Below are positions 19,033 to 28,331 of a DNA stretch of 64,000 bases, one piece after another. The notes under the pieces were generated by a model. The model made no database searches and was not told where the DNA came from. It saw only the letters and a program-made list of their open reading frames with translations. A program made the position numbers and the translations under genes. Position 1 is the first letter of the stretch. Every line of letters starts with the position of its first letter. Source of the DNA: Neoaquamicrobium sediminum (GTDB lineage: Bacteria; Pseudomonadota; Alphaproteobacteria; Rhizobiales; Rhizobiaceae); NCBI RefSeq assembly GCF_013240295.1, contig NZ_JABETK010000004.1, forward strand, positions 186,001 through 250,000. The letters run 5' to 3'.

Positions 19033-19108
19033 CTGGGTTCCCCTTGACGATAAGCCTGCTGGCGCAGCGTTCCGCCATTATCTGCTGCAGTTTCCGATGC
19101 TGAAATTG

Positions 19109-19120
19109 CATGTGTACAAA
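19109..19120. promoter_or_regulatory. Candidate operator, CATGTGTACAAA
   Basis: Upstream of the importer binding-protein gene (start 19032). Read on the minus strand it is TTTGTACACATG and matches the TTTGYAYAC motif at 239-250 and 13542-13553. The second half-site is weaker than in the other two. Confidence 0.35.
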
Positions 19121-19191
19121 CTAAATCACCAATCCCGGGGACTGGCAACCGGACAATTCCGTTGCGGAAGGATGCGTATCTTGGACAGGGC

Positions 19192-20636
19192 TCACGCCCC
19201 GGTTGGGGACGACAACAACCATAGGCCGAAAACAGTGTATGCCACCATCAATACGGCCAGCGGCACCTGGCTGCGCGCCGTGGCCCTCGCACTTCCGTGC
19301 AGGCGAAAGGCGATCGTGTGCGCGACCAGCACCGCCAGCACATGGCCGCCGATGATTGCGGCCGCCTGCATGTTCCAGAGCATCCACGCCCGCTCAGCGC
19401 CCATCAGCACGCCCGCCTGCACATGCAACCCGGCTGTCCCGAAAAGATCCGCGCCATTCATCAGCGGGTCGGAGAGCGCGGCCAGCGCATACTGCCCATT
19501 CACCACCAGCGCGGCGAGATAGTGGGAGAAATGGTAGGCCATGGAGATCGGGATGATCGACCAGACCAGCGCGCCGGCGGCTGGCAGCATGTTGCCCGCC
19601 GCGCCCGCCAGCCGCTCGCCGAACCCGATGGATGTGAAGAATGCAATTGCGAGCACGGCAAAGGTCGCGACCAGCCCGAACGTACCGAGCCCCATCACGG
19701 CGCTGCGGCCGGGAAACTCGAGCGGGTTGATGCCGAACAGCCCGAGCCAGAAGAAAGTGCGCATCAACCCGTCGAACGAGACCGAACCCAGCGCCAACAG
19801 CAGAAAGAGCGTGCCGCTTGGCGGCAACGGTTCCGCGTTCACCAGCTTCGCCCCCGGCAGGCAGAGCGCGACACCTTTGCGGGCATCGACGGTGGGGCCG
19901 GCCTCCACAACGCCGAGCCGGGCTATCATGCGCATGAAGACGGACAGGCACTCGCCCCGCCGCGACCATTGCTCGTGGCCGAAAACCAACATCGCGGCGA
20001 GGTTCGTCAGAAAATACCCTATAAGAGCCACCGCCAGCCGTTCCGGTCGTCAGGCGCCGGATAGATGAGCTCGAACCACGCATAAGCGAAGAACAGAACG
20101 ACCGCGGGCCAGTAGCCCAGCCACGCCGGCAGCGCGACGAAACCGTGTTCTCGCCCGGTGACCGCCGTCAGAGCGCGCCAGGGCGCATACCAGGGATCGA
20201 TCCACCACCAGAGATTTCCGAACATGCCCTGGATAAGCGTCAGGCCGACCCAGAAGACGGTCCACACCATCAGCGGCAGCGGATTGGAAAGCGGGTCGCG
20301 ACTGCCGAGGAAGCCTGCGGCCACCAGCGCGCAGACCAGCAGCAGGCAGGCGGCACTGCCCACAAGTCGCGGCCACACCGGCACGCTTCCAAGCGGCAGC
20401 CTTTGCCGCGCCAGCCGGTCGAGCGCGGGCAGCGGTGCGAAGGCCAGCAGGATGAAGGTCAGGATGACGGCTGCAGCACCACCGACAAGGTAATGCCCGG
20501 TCGGCAACAAAAGCACGTGACCGCGGTCCGCCGCATGCGCGAACGCCTGACCAGGCATCAGAGCGAGTAAGGCGAGCGTATAACCAGCCGCGGCAGGACC
20601 GCGCCGGGACAGTCGCCCAAGCCGCTCAATCGCCAT
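19192..20636 (-). CDS. Polytopic membrane protein of unknown function (one frame break)
   Basis: Corrected length 481 residues with about ten hydrophobic segments; a signal-like start (LALLALMPGQAFAHAADRG) precedes TGHYLVGGAAAVILTFILLA. Other notable stretches: NLWWWIDPWYAPWRALTAV, YPAPDDRNGWRW, HFSHYLAALVVNGQYALAAL. Near 20028 one C of a CCC appears lost; restoring it joins NGWRW to ALIGYFLTNLAAMLVFG. The alternative is two genes coupled through a GTG start at 20031. It resembles, from memory, membrane proteins annotated as fenitrothion hydrolase, but I am not sure and see no catalytic motif. It is not obviously linked to its neighbours. Confidence 0.6.
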
Positions 20637-20858
20637 CGTCGTCGCTATCCCCTCATAAGTGTCCGATGCCAGCGGACACTAAGCGAGCCGGGGCGGGGCT
20701 TGCAATCGCGCACCCTGCCGATCGTAACTCGGAGCGCTTTGGGACCGTGCGCCTGCATTCACGTAAGGCGTAGGAAAACTTCGTCCAGTTTGCTCTTGTC
20801 GCACGCCCCGACAATCGCTATGTGTGCGCCCGCGCCGGCAACGGCCCACGCGCCCCGC

Positions 20859-20948
20859 GGAGAGGTGGCAGAGTGGTTGAATGCACCGCACTCGAAATGC
20901 GGCATGGGTGCAAGCCCATCGGGGGTTCGAATCCCTCCCTCTCCGCCA
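20859..20948 (+). tRNA. tRNA-Ser(CGA)
   Basis: 90 nt including an encoded CCA. Acceptor arms GGAGAGG and CCTCTCC pair fully. The anticodon stem-loop is CCGCA-CTCGAAA-TGCGG with anticodon CGA. A long variable arm follows (CATGGGTGCAAGCCCATC), typical of class II tRNA-Ser, then the T arm with GGTTCGAATCC. It reads the UCG codon. Confidence 0.96.
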
Positions 20949-21141
20949 GCTATTTTCACCCCATATTTTGTTATATATCCCAGATAATGCGCCGCGATTG
21001 CCGAGCAAGGCGCGTGGACCATTATCCGTCCTATTCCAAGACGACAACCGCCCCGCATCCATCCAACTTGCCACAGTTCGCATATGGATGAGAATTTACG
21101 AGGCGGTCACCCAGGCGACAGCCGGAACCGGTTGCGCTGCC

Positions 21142-22509
21142 TTACGTGGTAACCGAAAAGCCCGATTCGCGGATGATGCGTTCCGAGGATTCGAACAGGC
21201 GCGTGCGCACCGACCTCACCTTGTCCCTGCCATAGAGTAGGGAACCGCCGCTCTTGCGCATTTGTCCGGCCACCATAACCGTGTCGACGTTACCCGAATG
21301 GGCAAACTCGACCACCGAGAACAGCGGATTGCGCACCGGAAACAGGTTGAGGTCTGTAGCGCGCAAAAGCACGATGTCGGCCTGCTTGCCCGGTGTCAGA
21401 GAGCCTATGCGGTGGCCAAGGCCAAGTGCTTCGGCGCCGCCCATGGTAGCCCATTTCAGCGCGTCAATCGCGTAGATCGGCTTGTTATCGACCGGGCTTT
21501 CCGGCTTCACGATGTCCTCGCGCACGCGCTCGTTGAGCGCATAGGCCAGCGCCAGCTGCATCTCGCGAAACATGTCGCCTGGGATCTTCGGCTCGACATC
21601 GACGCCAAGCGAAGGCAGACCGCCGAAATTCACCACGCGACTCACTGCCGGCGGGCGGCCATAGCCGCGGATTTCCGTCTGTACTGTCGAGGTCACGGTG
21701 ATGCCCGCATCCACCATCAGCTTCAGCTCGTCGTCCGGCAGGTAGTTGCCGTGGACGATGTTGTGCTCCGGCCCCAATAGCCCCTCGTTCGTCAGGGCCG
21801 TATAGCCGTCCGGCATCAGCTCCTGATTCTTGCGCATCGTCGCATGCGAAGATGTGCGCAGACCCAGCTCCTTCGCCAGCTTGAGGTTGGCGCGGATCGA
21901 CGGCTCCTCCGCCCAGTGCGGTCCAGGGATCGCAAGCGACATGGTGACGAGACGTTCTTCGTTCGAAAGCCGGTTCCGGATCGCCATCGCCCGGTCGCGG
22001 GGGTGGATGCGCTGCAATTCCGAATCGGTCGGCTTTTGGTCCTCTCTGTAGACGCCGGTGCCGAGGCAAAAGACGGCGCGGATGCCGGAATCCTCCAGAG
22101 CATCCACCGAACGCTCCGCCTGCTCCGTAGAACGCACGTTGTGGCAATAGTCGAGTAGCGTTGTGACACCTGCATCGAGGCGGCTTAGCGAACCCGCCAG
22201 CGTCGCGATATAGTTGTCCTCCGGCTCGAAATAGGTGCTCATGCCGGCGAACACATCGCGCAGATATTCGCGTCCGCGCCAGTCGCAGCCGATCGCCTTG
22301 AGCCCGGTCTCCCAGGTGTGGAGATGAGCATCGACCAAGCCGGGGATCGCGATCATCTCGCTGGCGTCGATCACCTGGTCGGCGGGGCCGAGGTCCTTGC
22401 CGATAGCGACGATCTTTTCGCCCTCGATCAAAATGTCCTCGCCGGCGCGATTGCCGATTTCATCGTCCACCGAGACGATCCAGCCGCAGCGGATAAGTGT
22501 CTTCTTCAT
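21142..22509 (-). CDS. Metal-dependent amidohydrolase, cytosine/triazine-deaminase type (paralogue 1)
   Basis: 455 residues of the amidohydrolase superfamily (AtzA/SsnA/cytosine deaminase branch). An N-terminal beta-sandwich is followed by the barrel with metal ligands HxH in GLVDAHLHTWETGL, His in RTSSHATMRK, His in IVHGNYLPDD and Asp in LGVDVEPK; the C-terminal GSLTPGKQADIVLLRATDLN is typical. These enzymes hydrolyse C-N or C-Cl bonds on ring compounds, often deaminating. It lies 9 bp downstream of a clear paralogue and is divergent from an intradiol dioxygenase operon. The substrate is unknown. Confidence 0.85.
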   Translation of the reverse strand: MKKTLIRCGWIVSVDDEIGNRAGEDILIEGEKIVAIGKDLGPADQVIDASEMIAIPGLVDAHLHTWETGLKAIGCDWRGREYLRDVFAGMSTYFEPEDNYIATLAGSLSRLDAGVTTLLDYCHNVRSTEQAERSVDALEDSGIRAVFCLGTGVYREDQKPTDSELQRIHPRDRAMAIRNRLSNEERLVTMSLAIPGPHWAEEPSIRANLKLAKELGLRTSSHATMRKNQELMPDGYTALTNEGLLGPEHNIVHGNYLPDDELKLMVDAGITVTSTVQTEIRGYGRPPAVSRVVNFGGLPSLGVDVEPKIPGDMFREMQLALAYALNERVREDIVKPESPVDNKPIYAIDALKWATMGGAEALGLGHRIGSLTPGKQADIVLLRATDLNLFPVRNPLFSVVEFAHSGNVDTVMVAGQMRKSGGSLLYGRDKVRSVRTRLFESSERIIRESGFSVTT

Positions 22510-22518
22510 CTTGTTCTC

Positions 22519-23892
22519 CTAAGCGGCCTTGACCTTGAAGCTTGCTTCTTCCATCGCGCGCTCGGCGGATGCGCGCATCTCTCTCATGCGGTCTGCCAGC
22601 AGCTTCTCGTCGACGAGCAGCTTGCCCCCGCGCTTGCGCACCACGCCGTCGATGATGACGGTATCGACGTTCTTCGCGCCCGCCTGCTCGACGATCGTGT
22701 AGATCGGGTCGTGCACCGGGAAGACGTTGAGATCATTGGCGCGCAGCATCACGATGTCGGCTTTCATGCCGGGTGCAAGCGTACCGACATTCTTGTCGAG
22801 ACCCATCACCCTGGCATTGCCGACGGTGGCCCATTCCAGTGCCTCGCGGGAGCGCACTGGCATTGTGGCCATCGAGGGCTTGCCGGCCGCCTCGTTGTCG
22901 CGGTGTGCCGACCAGCGCGCGTGCAGGAGCGCCGCGTGCATCTCACGGAACATCTCGCCTGTTACGATGGGCTCCACGTCGATGCCGATGGACGGCATCC
23001 CGCCCAGTTCGCGCACGCGCATCACCAGCGGGTCCGGCGCGTGGCCGTGCAGCTCGACCAGCACCGTTGCGGTCACTGTCGCGCCATTGTCGACGATGGC
23101 CTTCAGCTCCTCGTCATCAATGTAGTTGCCGTGCACGATGTTGTGGTCTGGCCCGAGCAGTCCTGCCCGGGCAAGCGCGAGGTACCCGCGCGGCGTCACG
23201 CACTTGTCGTTGGGCTTGGTGGCATGGGATGTCGAGAAGAGGCCGAACTCACGCGCCAGGCGAATGTCGGCCTCGGCCACTTCTTGCGTCCCGTAATGGG
23301 GGCCGAGCACGGCCATTGCCAGCGTCACCAGCCGGTCGTCCGAAGCCATACGCCCCTTGCGCAGTGCCTCGATGCGGTCACGCGGGTGGGGAACGTGGGT
23401 GAACGGAACCTCGCCTTCCTTCGCTGGCGGCTTGGCGGTGCCATGGGCAAACACGGCGCGGATTCCGGTCTCTTCCAGCCCATCGATGGCCGCTTCCGCC
23501 ATCTCAAGCGATTTCAGATTGTGGCAGAAGTCGATGACGGTGGTCACGCCACTGTCGATCTGCGCCTGCGCGCCGACGAAATTGCCGAGATAGTTGTCGC
23601 GCGGGCCATAGCGTGTGGCGATGTTGGCGTGGATGTTGGAGTGGTAGTCCGGGCCCATCCATTCAGAGCCGATGCCACGCAGGCCGCATTGCCACACGTG
23701 GATGTGGCCGTTGATCAGCCCCGGCATGACTATCATGTCGGACGCGTCGATAACCTCGTCATGTGCGGCGTCGAGCGACTTACCCACCGCCAGAACGCGG
23801 TCTCCATGCATCAAAAGTTCGCCGTCTGCGAAATCACCGGTCGCGGCATCGAGCGTGACGAGCCAACCACATTTGATAAGCGTTTTCTTCAA
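22519..23892 (-). CDS. Metal-dependent amidohydrolase, cytosine/triazine-deaminase type (paralogue 2)
   Basis: 457 residues, a tandem duplicate of the downstream gene (compare KKTLIKCGWLVTLD with KKTLIRCGWIVSVD). Metal ligands are HxH in GLINGHIHVWQCGL, His in STSHATKPN, His in IVHGNYIDD and Asp in IGIDVEPI. The start is taken as TTG at 23892 because it matches the paralogue's start and has GGAG 9 bp before it; the ATG at 23958 adds 22 residues without family resemblance. It is first in a two-gene operon facing the dioxygenase operon; GCAATCGATTGC lies upstream. Confidence 0.84.
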   Translation of the reverse strand: MKKTLIKCGWLVTLDAATGDFADGELLMHGDRVLAVGKSLDAAHDEVIDASDMIVMPGLINGHIHVWQCGLRGIGSEWMGPDYHSNIHANIATRYGPRDNYLGNFVGAQAQIDSGVTTVIDFCHNLKSLEMAEAAIDGLEETGIRAVFAHGTAKPPAKEGEVPFTHVPHPRDRIEALRKGRMASDDRLVTLAMAVLGPHYGTQEVAEADIRLAREFGLFSTSHATKPNDKCVTPRGYLALARAGLLGPDHNIVHGNYIDDEELKAIVDNGATVTATVLVELHGHAPDPLVMRVRELGGMPSIGIDVEPIVTGEMFREMHAALLHARWSAHRDNEAAGKPSMATMPVRSREALEWATVGNARVMGLDKNVGTLAPGMKADIVMLRANDLNVFPVHDPIYTIVEQAGAKNVDTVIIDGVVRKRGGKLLVDEKLLADRMREMRASAERAMEEASFKVKAA

Positions 23893-24041
23893 GATGTCAG
23901 CTCCAGGTTTCCACGGCCGATTCACACCGACACGCCAATCTCCAAACAAATCCGTCACCCTCGCCCCAGCCGGGGCATGCCAGGCTCGGCATTAACGGCG
24001 CATATCCGATCACCCCACTTGTATGTGCTAGGCACGTCCAG

Positions 24042-24053
24042 GCAATCGATTGC
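24042..24053. promoter_or_regulatory. LacI-type operator candidate, GCAATCGATTGC
   Basis: Perfect 12-bp palindrome with central CG, the usual LacI-family operator form. It lies in the 309-bp divergent region 23893-24201 between the amidohydrolase pair and the dioxygenase operon; this region holds no gene. Related sites are at 24160, 28198, 28344, 34575 and, weakly, 36224. The LacI regulator at 33.5-34.6 kb is the likely binder. Confidence 0.55.
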
Positions 24054-24159
24054 ATCTTATTCAGCCGAAACCAGCCAAGTCAATTAGGCGAATAGCCAGA
24101 ACTGGCGCATAAATGCGTAGATTGGACATGCCAGCGCGAACTTTCGCAATTGACATTAT

Positions 24160-24171
24160 GCAATCGTTTGC
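24160..24171. promoter_or_regulatory. LacI-type operator candidate, GCAATCGTTTGC
   Basis: Second, imperfect copy (10 of 12 palindromic positions) 31 bp before the dioxygenase start codon and 118 bp from the perfect site. Two sites in one divergent promoter region would allow looping or separate control of each operon. Confidence 0.5.
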
Positions 24172-24201
24172 TGTTAGTTTGCCGGAAATGTGGAGGCTCG
24201 G

Positions 24202-25077
24202 ATGATCATCGACACCGAAAGGGCTGCGACCGAAGCGACGCTGAATGCCGTCGCTCAGTCATCGGACGCGCGCCATGTCGAGCTGCTTTCATCGCTCGTG
24301 CGGCATCTGCACGCTTTCATCCGCGAAACCCGCCTCAGCGAAACGGAGTTGGAATTCGCCTTCGATTTCCTCAACCGCATCGGCCAGGCCACAAATGACA
24401 GTCACAACGAGGCTGCGCTCTTTTCCGACGCGCTGGGCGTATCCACTCTGGTCTGCCTTCTAAACAACGGCGCGGGCGGCGCGACGGAAACCGCCTCTGC
24501 GCTGCTCGGTCCCTTCTGGCGCATGAACGCGCCGGAGCTTGAAAACGGTGCCAGCCTGCTGCGTTCGCCCACGCCCGGTATGCCTCTGCTGATGCGCGGC
24601 CTCGTGCGCGATCTGGCGGGCAATCCAATTCAGGGCGCGCGCGTCGACATATGGCATGCTTCCCCGATCGGTCTCTACGAGAACCAAGATGCCGGGCAGG
24701 CCGATATGAACCTCCGTGGCGTCTTCACCACGGGCGCGGATGGCCGCTTTCACTTTGAAAGCGTGCGACCGGCAGGCTATCCGGTGCCGACCGACGGGCC
24801 AACGGGCGACATGCTGCGAAAGCAGGAACGCCAGCCCTTCCGCCCCGCGCACCTGCACTTCCTCGTTTTCCGCGAGGGCTTCAAGACGCTCATCACGCAG
24901 GTCTTCCCTGGCGACGATCCACATCTGGAAGACGATCCGGTCTTCGGCGTCACCCCTTCCCTCATCGGCAGCTATCGCATCGAGAACGAAGGCACCGATA
25001 GCGCACGCTGTGTGCTCGACTACGACTTTGTCATGCAGTCCGGCGAAGCCCGGCTGCCGGTTCCCCCGATCAAATAG
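24202..25077 (+). CDS. Intradiol ring-cleavage dioxygenase (hydroxyquinol 1,2-dioxygenase type)
   Basis: 291 residues. An N-terminal helical dimerisation domain precedes the catalytic beta domain. Non-haem Fe(III) ligands are visible: Tyr in SPIGLYENQD, Tyr in GYPVPTDGPTG, and two His in RPAHLHFLV. The family cleaves catechol, chlorocatechol or hydroxyquinol between the two hydroxyls; length and motif context fit the hydroxyquinol group best. ATG 24202 is chosen, with GGAGG at 24192-24196 in front; GTG 24190 is upstream of that site. It is the first gene of a catabolic operon. Confidence 0.86.
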   Translation: MIIDTERAATEATLNAVAQSSDARHVELLSSLVRHLHAFIRETRLSETELEFAFDFLNRIGQATNDSHNEAALFSDALGVSTLVCLLNNGAGGATETASALLGPFWRMNAPELENGASLLRSPTPGMPLLMRGLVRDLAGNPIQGARVDIWHASPIGLYENQDAGQADMNLRGVFTTGADGRFHFESVRPAGYPVPTDGPTGDMLRKQERQPFRPAHLHFLVFREGFKTLITQVFPGDDPHLEDDPVFGVTPSLIGSYRIENEGTDSARCVLDYDFVMQSGEARLPVPPIK

Positions 25078-25086
25078 GCCAACGCG

Positions 25087-25839
25087 ATGTACGACCTCTC
25101 CAATAAGATAGCCGTGGTCATCGGCGGCAATGGCGGCGTCGGCGCCGCGACTGCGGCAGCCTTCGCGGAGGCTGGGGCAACCGTCGCGGTGACATGGCGG
25201 CGCGGCGAGCGCGACGAGGCCGGTGCCGCGCAGCTTCGCGACGAGTTGGAAGCGCAGGGCTACGCCGCGGTCGAGGCGGATGTCGCCGATACCGCCTCGT
25301 TGAAGCGCCTTCGTCGGTCTGTCGAGGAGCGCTTCGGGCGCATCGACATCCTCGTTCACGCCTCCGGTTTCACCAAGGCGATCCCGCACACCGACCTCGA
25401 TGCGCTGGACGATGAGTTCATCGACCGCATGTTCGCGGTTAACTGGCGTGGCCAGTTCGCTACGATGCGGGAATTGCTTCCGCTGCTTCAAGCCAGCGGC
25501 GACGCGCTGAGCGTGTTCATCTCATCCATCGCTGCCTCCAACGGCGTGGGCTCCAACATCGCCTATTGCGCGGCAAAGTCCGGCACGGAAACGCTGGTCA
25601 AGTCGCTGGCCCGCGCCTTTGCGCCGGGCATCCGGGTCATGGGCGTTTCGCCCGGCGTCATTGACACCGGCTTCGTGCCGGGCCGCGGTGCGGACTTCAA
25701 CAACAAGGTCGCCCAGTCCATTCCGCTCAAACGGGTTGCGAGCGCCGGCGACGTGGCAGGTGCCGTTCTCGCCTGCGCGACGCATCTTCGCTACGCCACT
25801 GGGACGACCCTCGTGGTCGACGGCGGGCGCTTACTGTGA
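25087..25839 (+). CDS. Short-chain dehydrogenase/reductase (SDR)
   Basis: 250 residues. The dinucleotide-binding turn is IGGNGGVG (variant of TGxxxGIG), followed by VNWRGQF, catalytic Ser in FISSIAAS and YCAAK (Tyr-Lys). PGVIDTGFVPG and VVDGGRLL are normal SDR C-terminal features. It probably oxidises or reduces a pathway alcohol/ketone with NAD(P). It begins 9 bp after the dioxygenase, and its stop overlaps the next start as GTGA. Confidence 0.86.
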   Translation: MYDLSNKIAVVIGGNGGVGAATAAAFAEAGATVAVTWRRGERDEAGAAQLRDELEAQGYAAVEADVADTASLKRLRRSVEERFGRIDILVHASGFTKAIPHTDLDALDDEFIDRMFAVNWRGQFATMRELLPLLQASGDALSVFISSIAASNGVGSNIAYCAAKSGTETLVKSLARAFAPGIRVMGVSPGVIDTGFVPGRGADFNNKVAQSIPLKRVASAGDVAGAVLACATHLRYATGTTLVVDGGRLL

Positions 25840-26777
25840 GCGCCGCCCTTCATCAGGGTAGGGTCATTCTCACCTGTGCGGTCACGGGCAACCTGACCAG
25901 GCCGGAGCAGACACCCTATCTGCCGATCACGCCTGCGCAGATTGTCGATTCGTCCCTCGAGGCTGCCGAAGCCGGCGCGTCGATCGTCCACATCCACGTG
26001 CGCGATCCAGAGACAGGGCGGCCATCTATGGAGCTCGATCTTTACACCGAGGTGGTGGTGGCGCTGCGCAAGGCGCGGCCTGACCTTATCCTCAACCTCA
26101 CCACGGGTCCAGGCGGCCGGTTCGTACCCTCCGAGGAAGACCCAAAGGTCGCGGGGCTGGGCACCACGCTGATGCAACCGGAGCTGCGCGTCGCCCATGT
26201 CGCGGCACTGAAGCCCGATATCGCCACGCTCGACCTCAACACCATGAATTCCGGCGGCGAGGTGGTGATCAACACACCGCGCAATGTGCGACGCATGGCC
26301 AAGGTGCTGCGCGACGCAGGCGTGATGCCCGAGATCGAACTTTTCGACAGCGGAGACATTGCACTCATGAACGACCTGATCGCAGACGGCACGCTCGCTG
26401 CGCCGGTGCTGTGCTCCTTCGTGATGGGCGTCAAATACGGCTTCCAGCCATCGCCCGAAACGATGCTCTACGCACGCAACCAGTTGCCGTCCGGCGCGCG
26501 ATTTACCGGCATCGGCATCGGCCGCTCAGCCTTTGCGATGGTCGCGCAGTCGTTCCTCGCCGGCGGCCATGCGCGTGTCGGGCTGGAAGACGGCGTCTAT
26601 CTCTCGCGCGGCGAACTCGCCCCATCCAACGCGGCGCTGGTCGCCAAGGCGAAGCGCATCGTCGAAGACCTCGGCGGCGCGCTCGTCAACACGGCGGAAG
26701 CTCGTACGATGCTGTCCCTGCCTCAGGCCTTCACAGCGCACGTTCAATCCTCAAATCATCCGGGAGCCTTGTCTTGA
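25836..26777 (+). CDS. Beta-keto acid cleavage enzyme (BKACE, formerly DUF849)
   Basis: 313 residues. The family joins a beta-keto acid with acetyl-CoA to give acetoacetate and a new acyl-CoA; 3-keto-5-aminohexanoate cleavage enzyme is the founder. Visible are the N-terminal VILTCAVTGNLTRPEQTPYL, zinc-binding HIHVRDPETGRPS, the strand LILNLTTGPGGRF and the C-terminal GLEDGVYLSRGELAPSNAAL. The GTG start at 25836 overlaps the SDR stop. In an aromatic pathway it may act on a beta-keto acid formed after ring cleavage; the specific substrate is unknown. Confidence 0.88.
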   Translation: MSAALHQGRVILTCAVTGNLTRPEQTPYLPITPAQIVDSSLEAAEAGASIVHIHVRDPETGRPSMELDLYTEVVVALRKARPDLILNLTTGPGGRFVPSEEDPKVAGLGTTLMQPELRVAHVAALKPDIATLDLNTMNSGGEVVINTPRNVRRMAKVLRDAGVMPEIELFDSGDIALMNDLIADGTLAAPVLCSFVMGVKYGFQPSPETMLYARNQLPSGARFTGIGIGRSAFAMVAQSFLAGGHARVGLEDGVYLSRGELAPSNAALVAKAKRIVEDLGGALVNTAEARTMLSLPQAFTAHVQSSNHPGALS

Positions 26778-27804
26778 ACCTCGCAGCCCCTACCGGCATC
26801 CCGTTCGGAAAACCAGCTACACGCGTCCGCCTTCAGGAAAAGGCCAGCGATGTCGCCTCGCTTCGTCCGGCTATCGAAACTGGCCCACTCGTCATGGCCA
26901 ATGGCGACGAAGTCGTCGTTCAGATCAGCGCGGCGGCCGTCAATCCTTCCGACGTGAAGGCCGCCACCGGCCTGATGCCCTATGCCGTGTTTCCGCGCAC
27001 GCCGGGCCGCGATTTCGCAGGTACGGTCGTCGCCGGTCCTGCGGACCTGATGGGCAAGAGCGTCTTCGGCTCGTCGGGGGATCTCGGCATCCGCCGCGAC
27101 GGCAGCCACGGCACCCATGTCGTCGTTCCGCGCGACGGCCTGGTCGCCAAGCCCGCCGGCATGAGCTTCGCGGAAGCCGCAGGCATCGGCGTTCCTTTCG
27201 TTACGGCGATCGAGGGTTTTCGTCGCGCCGGACTGCCCGAGCGGGGGATGTCGTGCTCATCATGGGCGTCAACGGCAAGGTAGGACAGGCCGCTGTCCAG
27301 ATCGCGGCATGGCGCGGTGCGCGCGTCATCGGCGTGGTGCGGCGCGCGGAGCCCTATGAGGGCCATTCCGACGCGCCGGTCGAGATCATCAACGCCGCCG
27401 AAGAAGACGTCGCCGCCCGCGTGCGCGAAATGACCGGGGGCCACGGCGCGGACATCGTGTTCAACACCGTTGGCGACCCTTATTTCGCCGCGGCCCACAA
27501 GAGCCTTGCCAAGCTAGGGCGTCAGGTTCTCATTGCGGCGATCACCCATGTCGTCGACTTTAACATATTCGAGTTCTACCGGGGCAGGCACAGCTATTAC
27601 GGCATCGACACGCTGGCGCTTTCCTGCGCGGAGACCGGCAAAGTGCTGCGTGAACTGCTGCCCGGTTTCGAGGACGGCGCGTTGAAGCCGTTCCCCGTCA
27701 CCAAGGACGCGCAGTACGGGCTCAACCGCATCGCGGATGCCTACGCCGCGGTCATGACCTCCAGCCGTCAGCGCGTGTTCATCGTCCCGGAGGCTGAACT
27801 GTGA
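26774..27804 (+). CDS. Zinc-independent quinone oxidoreductase (MDR family, one frame break)
   Basis: 343 residues after correction, NADPH-dependent quinone oxidoreductase / MDR branch without zinc-binding residues. The catalytic domain has AAVNPSDVKAATG and TPGRDFAGTVV; the Rossmann part starts MGVNGKVGQAAVQIAAWRGA. The G run 27243-27247 appears one G short: restoring it gives LPERGDVVLIMGVNGKVG. TTG at 26774 overlaps the BKACE stop (TTGA) and is the best start. Its stop overlaps the cupin GTG. The reductive substrate is unknown. Confidence 0.8.
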
Positions 27805-28145
27805 ACGTTACAGCCTTCCAGGACGCGCCGGAGTACCACCCGCCCGAGCATTACGGCATGCGATGCTTTCGCTTACAAGGCATGGAGGCCGGGCCTTCAG
27901 ACACGCTCTGGATGGGTGTTTCGGAGATCGCGCCGGGCGGCCACACGTCTCTTTCCGCCTCGTCACACGAGAAGCTCTATCTGGTGCTGGAGGGCGAGGT
28001 TGCCGTCAGCAACGGCGAGACGGAAGCCGTGCTTCGCCGGTTCGACAGCTGCCGCATCGCCCCCGGCGAGGCCCGCGCGCTGACGAACCGATCGAACGCT
28101 AAGGCGCTGATCGCGCTGTGCATGCCGCTGGTGGCACCCAAATGA
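27801..28145 (+). CDS. Small cupin-domain protein
   Basis: 114-residue single-domain cupin. Core motifs GGHTSLSASSHEKLYLVLEG (motif 1) and GEARALTNRSN (motif 2) are present, though the metal-ligand set is incomplete: H, H and E are seen in motif 1, while motif 2 has N instead of the usual H. It may bind metal weakly or act as a sensor or isomerase. The GTG start overlaps the oxidoreductase stop, so it closes the enzyme part of the operon. Function unknown. Confidence 0.72.
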   Translation: MNVTAFQDAPEYHPPEHYGMRCFRLQGMEAGPSDTLWMGVSEIAPGGHTSLSASSHEKLYLVLEGEVAVSNGETEAVLRRFDSCRIAPGEARALTNRSNAKALIALCMPLVAPK

Positions 28146-28197
28146 TGATCGGGACGAGCGCTAACACCTCGAAAAGCAGGCTTCGGAGAGCACTCTT

Positions 28198-28209
28198 GCA
28201 ATCGTTCGC
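28198..28209. promoter_or_regulatory. LacI-type operator candidate, GCAATCGTTCGC
   Basis: In the 186-bp gap between the cupin and the transporter binding-protein gene, 123 bp upstream of the latter's start. One of a set of GCAATCG-type sites in this region (24042, 24160, 28344, 34575). Confidence 0.45.
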
Positions 28210-28331
28210 ATGATGCCATACGAATTTAAAGAAAAAGCAACAACAACACTGGTTGCGTACCGGGAACACAGAATGGGCGAATCCCCCTTTACAACAGGGG
28301 ATCTTCAGCCGCTCAAAAGGAGAAAGTGCCA

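Noticed and set aside
17587..19047. Long open frame (486 codons) opposite the importer binding-protein gene
   Set aside because: Antisense shadow; starts inside the hairpin repeat and has no domain.
20859..21141. tRNA-Ser gene as an integration site of a genomic island
   Set aside because: No integrase nearby and no repeat of the tRNA 3' end was noticed within the window.
22318..24087. Long open frame (589 codons) on the plus strand opposite the amidohydrolases
   Set aside because: Antisense to two conserved genes with full catalytic motifs; its protein shows no family resemblance and reflects codon bias.
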